A stretch of 8,950 bases of DNA from an uncultured Oscillospiraceae bacterium (GTDB taxonomy: Bacteria > Bacillota > Clostridia > Oscillospirales > Acutalibacteraceae). The translations under genes were made by a program, and so were the position numbers. Below the pieces are notes generated by a model. It worked only from the letters and a program-made list of their open reading frames with translations, made no database searches and was not told where the DNA came from. Below, in pieces: positions 7,074-8,950 of this stretch. The DNA lies in the NCBI GenBank assembly GCA_900554535.1, contig USIA01000066.1, positions 1 to 8,950 of the forward strand. Reading direction: 5' to 3'. Numbering within the stretch: position 1 is the first letter of the stretch; the number at the start of each line of letters is the position of its first letter.

Positions 7074-7093
7074 CAGGCCGGTTAAGCGGCCTG
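7074..7093 (-). other. GC-rich stem-loop at the 3' end of the binding-protein message
   Basis: CAGGCCG (7074-7080) and CGGCCTG (7087-7093) form a perfect 7-bp stem with a 6-base loop, 11 bases after the binding-protein stop. It has no U-tract of its own, so it probably protects the shorter transcript's 3' end from exonucleases or blocks ribosomes, rather than terminating. Confidence 0.6.
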
Positions 7094-7104
7094 CTTTGTG
7101 TTTG

Positions 7105-8496
7105 TCAGTTTGAGGCGGCTGCTTCCGTCTTCCAGTTATTGACCACATCGGTTTTTACAGTATCCCAATCCTTCTGACCCTGGGCATACTGCAGCAGATC
7201 CGCACCAAATTCATCCTTGAAATGCTGACTGGGGAAGCAGGTGAAATCCCACGGAACCGTCTTGACGCCTTCCTTATTCTGCCATTCGGAAACCTGCTTT
7301 GCCAGCGGATCGTCAGGTGACTTACCGCTAAAGGTCTTGTACGGTGCGATAAAGCCGAGACCGTCCGCTCCGCCCTTGGTCACATAGCTCATGCCATCGC
7401 CCATATAGAGCCACTCAAGGAAGTCCAAGGATGCCTTCTGATCTTCTTCGCTTGCCTTAGAATTGATGCACGCAAAGTTCTCCGTGCCGATGCACAGGCC
7501 CTGGGTCTCTTCCCCGCTGTGTCCGGTGTAAAGCGGCAGGAACTTGATGTCATCTGCTTCGACCACATTGCCGTCCGTCTTGCTGATATCGCTCCAAACC
7601 CAGTTGCCGTTTTGCATCATAGCAGCCTGGCCAAGTGCGAACTCGCCGGTGGAATCGCCGACGCTCTTGCTGCCGAGCATCGCTTTGTCGGTGGTGGAAT
7701 TGTTCAGGTAGAGGTCAAAGAGGTTCTTAAATTCATTGGCGTACTTGAACTCGATCTCCGGCACGCCGGCTGTAATATCGGTGTTCTTCTCTTCCAGCTC
7801 GTAGGTAACCGGCACATTGGCCAGGTGGGTCTGCCAGCGCCAATCCTCGCCTGTCTTCAACGAGGTGCTTGCGAACACGCCTTTGATGCCCAGTTGATCC
7901 TTTTTGGCGGTCATGTCCTCGACCACAGCCTTGAGCTTATCAAAGTTGTTAATCTCATCCATGCTCGTGACCTTGGCGCCGTCGAGCTTAAAGTATTTGT
8001 CCATGATGGCCTGGTTATAAATAATGCCATAGCCTTCGACTGCCAGCGGCAAGCCGACGACCTTGTCGCCATCCTTCAGAGCCAGCGAATCGTCCGTCAG
8101 TTCCTTGGTCAGTTCATTATCCGTCAGATCCGCGCAGTAGCTGCCCCACGTCTTATAGCCCACAGGGCCGTTGCAGATAAAGATCGTCGGCGCATCGCTT
8201 TTCGCCATCTCCGACTTTAGCGTCTGTTCATATGTACCGGAAGCCGCAGTCTGCACCTTGACCTCTACGCCCGTTTTTTCGGTGTAGGCCTTGGCGATCG
8301 CGTTGAACTGATCCGCCTGCTCCGGTTTGAAGTTCAGGTAATAGACCTGGCCCCTGCCGCCGGTTCCTCCCGTCGAAGTCTCGCCCGAAGCCGCCGCTCC
8401 TGAGCTCGACGTGGTGTTGCCGCAGCCCGCAAACGCAGCCGCCGCAAGGGACGCTGCCAGCACTGCCGCAAGAATCTTTCCTGCATTGTGTTTCAT
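7105..8496 (-). CDS. Lipoprotein solute-binding protein of a maltodextrin-type ABC importer
   Basis: A 463-residue extracellular lipoprotein that would capture the sugar and deliver it to the two permeases. It has a lipoprotein signal peptide: positive MKHNAGK, an Ala/Leu-rich hydrophobic core to about residue 21, and a lipobox FAGC with the lipidated cysteine at position 25. A Ser/Gly/Thr-rich flexible linker follows (about 27-48). The mature part (about 50-463) has the family 1 extracellular binding-protein layout, with QADQFNAIAKAYTEKTGVEVKV near its start and GLPLAVEGYGIIYN (about 148-161), a common hinge-region pattern in sugar binders. The length is at the upper end for the family. ATG 8494-8496 follows AAGGAGCG by about 10 bases. 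Its gene is first in the operon behind a strong promoter. The ligand is inferred from the malQ and glgP neighbours as maltodextrins or related alpha-glucosides; the sequence alone does not settle it, so I give no symbol. Confidence 0.93.
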   Translation of the reverse strand: MKHNAGKILAAVLAASLAAAAFAGCGNTTSSSGAAASGETSTGGTGGRGQVYYLNFKPEQADQFNAIAKAYTEKTGVEVKVQTAASGTYEQTLKSEMAKSDAPTIFICNGPVGYKTWGSYCADLTDNELTKELTDDSLALKDGDKVVGLPLAVEGYGIIYNQAIMDKYFKLDGAKVTSMDEINNFDKLKAVVEDMTAKKDQLGIKGVFASTSLKTGEDWRWQTHLANVPVTYELEEKNTDITAGVPEIEFKYANEFKNLFDLYLNNSTTDKAMLGSKSVGDSTGEFALGQAAMMQNGNWVWSDISKTDGNVVEADDIKFLPLYTGHSGEETQGLCIGTENFACINSKASEEDQKASLDFLEWLYMGDGMSYVTKGGADGLGFIAPYKTFSGKSPDDPLAKQVSEWQNKEGVKTVPWDFTCFPSQHFKDEFGADLLQYAQGQKDWDTVKTDVVNNWKTEAAASN

Positions 8497-8533
8497 CGTT
8501 CATTCGCTCCTTTTCCAATAAAATACAACTCTC

Positions 8534-8560
8534 TCACAAGTCGGCCCATTGTGACCACAA
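8534..8560 (-). promoter_or_regulatory. Overlapping small inverted repeats in the leader of the binding-protein mRNA
   Basis: TCACAA (8534-8539) and TTGTGA (8549-8554) pair across 9 bases. The second arm also belongs to TTGTG-AC-CACAA (8549-8560). They lie between the promoter and the ribosome binding site, so they could be a weak mRNA hairpin or a protein site. No matching regulator is identified. Confidence 0.3.
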
Positions 8561-8572
8561 CCGTCATTTGCC

Positions 8573-8581
8573 AAACCGTTT
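8573..8581. promoter_or_regulatory. LacI-type operator-like site 1
   Basis: AAACCGTTT is nearly symmetric (one central odd base) and has the A-tract/CG/T-tract form of LacI/GalR-family operators. It lies about 40 bases downstream of the expected transcription start. It is the inverted counterpart of site 2 (TAACGGTTT), with centres 32 bp apart, close to three helical turns. Confidence 0.45.
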
Positions 8582-8604
8582 TCGAAATTTTTGTTTCTTT
8601 TCGG

Positions 8605-8620
8605 TAACGGTTTCGTTGAC
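8605..8620. promoter_or_regulatory. LacI-type operator-like site 2 at the transcription start
   Basis: TAACGGTTTCGTTGAC contains the shared core AACGGTTT and also the arms AACG and CGTT. It starts 7 bases beyond the -10 element, so a bound protein would cover the start point and block initiation. A LacI-family regulator gene lies immediately upstream and is the natural candidate to bind here (inference). Confidence 0.5.
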
Positions 8621-8626
8621 GCCTAT

Positions 8627-8655
8627 ATCATAGCACAGCTTTCGAGATTGCGCAA
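8627..8655 (-). promoter_or_regulatory. Strong extended -10 promoter of the maltodextrin operon
   Basis: On the minus strand TTGCGC (8655-8650) and TATGAT (8632-8627) are separated by exactly 17 bases. The bases TGC directly before the -10 give the extended -10 form. A-rich tracts upstream (about 8656-8700) could act as an UP element. The start would be near 8620, leaving a leader of about 124 bases before the ATG at 8496. Confidence 0.8.
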
Positions 8656-8717
8656 GGGTTTTTTCACAATTTCTTCAAAAAATTTTCTACGTATCGAATT
8701 CTTTTTATGCGTTTGAT

Positions 8718-8731
8718 GCAAGCGAAACCAT
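8718..8731. promoter_or_regulatory. Possible cre-like (CcpA) or third LacI-family site upstream of the promoter
   Basis: TGCAAGCGAAACCA has the TG...CG...CA frame of catabolite-responsive elements but misses some of the consensus A/T positions. It also contains AAACCATTT (8725-8733), one base different from operator site 1. It lies about 65 bases upstream of the -35 box. Only a weak match to either class. Confidence 0.25.
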
Positions 8732-8745
8732 TTTGCCAAAAAATA

Positions 8746-8785
8746 GGCGCGGCATCTTGCCCAATAACCAGCAAGATGCCGCGCC
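8746..8785 (-). terminator. Intrinsic terminator of the LacI-family regulator gene
   Basis: A perfect 15-bp GC-rich stem is formed by arms at 8746-8760 (GGCGCGGCATCTTGC) and 8771-8785 with a 10-base loop. On the minus strand it is followed by TATTTTTTGG, a good U-tract. It starts 21 bases after the regulator's stop and separates the regulator from the transporter operon promoter, so the two are independent transcripts. Confidence 0.92.
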
Positions 8786-8806
8786 AAGAAATGGTCATTT
8801 TTTCTA

Positions 8807-8950
8807 TCACATCTCTGCTTTTTTAAGCGGTGCGCAGGAACCTCCGATAACGATTTCGGTAGGCAAAACGATATGGCGGTTGCCCGCTTTGTGTTCCATC
8901 AGGTTGATCAGGATGTCCACGGTATTCTGCGCGATCTGCGCCTGCGGCTG
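8807..8950 (-). CDS. LacI/GalR-family transcriptional regulator, C-terminal fragment
   Basis: Only the last 47 codons are in the window; the gene begins beyond its right edge and ends with TGA at 8807-8809. The fragment reads through an alpha-helical segment (IAQNTVDILINLMEHK) into HIVLPTEIVIGGSC. The latter is the characteristic end of the LacI/GalR sugar-binding domain, where IVLPTELVVRGSC-like strands close the C-terminal subdomain. A short tail ending in KKAEM follows. Members bind a sugar or phosphosugar effector in this domain and operators through an N-terminal helix-turn-helix that is not visible here. Because it lies directly upstream of the maltodextrin operon and operator-like sites flank that operon's start point, it is probably a MalR-like local regulator (inference). 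A global regulator such as CcpA belongs to the same family and cannot be excluded from this fragment. Confidence 0.85.
   Translation of the reverse strand, partial: QPQAQIAQNTVDILINLMEHKAGNRHIVLPTEIVIGGSCAPLKKAEM

Noticed and set aside
7519..8220. A plus-strand ORF of 233 codons opposite the binding-protein gene
   Set aside because: It is entirely inside the lipoprotein gene on the opposite strand, with no family resemblance.

Overview
The window reads as chromosomal DNA of a low-GC-lineage Gram-positive bacterium whose own GC content is moderate, most likely a Clostridia member of the Oscillospiraceae/Ruminococcaceae type. Supporting this are strong AGGAGG-type ribosome binding sites, a lipoprotein sugar-binding protein, a carbohydrate ABC transporter without its own ATPase gene, a BlaI-family repressor and a LacI-family regulator. 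The taxonomic placement is inference. I see no mobile element, CRISPR array, rRNA or tRNA.

Layout, left to right. Bases 1-158 (+) are the 3' end of a UvrD/Rep-type DNA helicase gene ending in QLSLF, a match to the sliding-clamp binding consensus. A strong bidirectional hairpin terminator (178-211) follows. Facing it on the minus strand is a short unit: a BlaI/MecI/CopY-family repressor (415-831) and a doubtful 62-codon ORF (218-406). The repressor has no M56 sensor peptidase beside it. The 415 bp gene-free stretch 832-1246 holds the repressor's probable promoter with an overlapping perfect palindrome (927-938), and the glgP-side terminator (1178-1220), which lies in a set of crossing inverted repeats.

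The rest (1247-8950) is a minus-strand maltodextrin (alpha-glucan) uptake and breakdown locus. In transcription order it has the end of a LacI-family regulator gene (8807 to beyond 8950) and a perfect 15-bp-stem terminator (8746-8785). Next comes a strong extended -10 promoter (8627-8655) with two related operator-like sites just downstream. The genes are then a lipoprotein solute-binding protein (7105-8496), two hairpins of which the second is a textbook terminator (7031-7093), two MalF/MalG-type permeases (6103-6948 and 5231-6103, overlapping as TGATG), 4-alpha-glucanotransferase malQ (3696-5225) and glucan phosphorylase glgP (1247-3577).

Together the genes describe a complete route. The lipoprotein captures maltodextrin, the two permeases (powered by an ATPase encoded elsewhere) import it, MalQ disproportionates short chains into longer ones, and GlgP phosphorolyses these to glucose-1-phosphate. 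The nearby LacI-type regulator probably controls the unit. The terminator after the binding-protein gene probably lets most transcripts end there, giving more binding protein than permease and enzymes. I found no clearly undescribed system; the points worth a second look are mostly regulatory.
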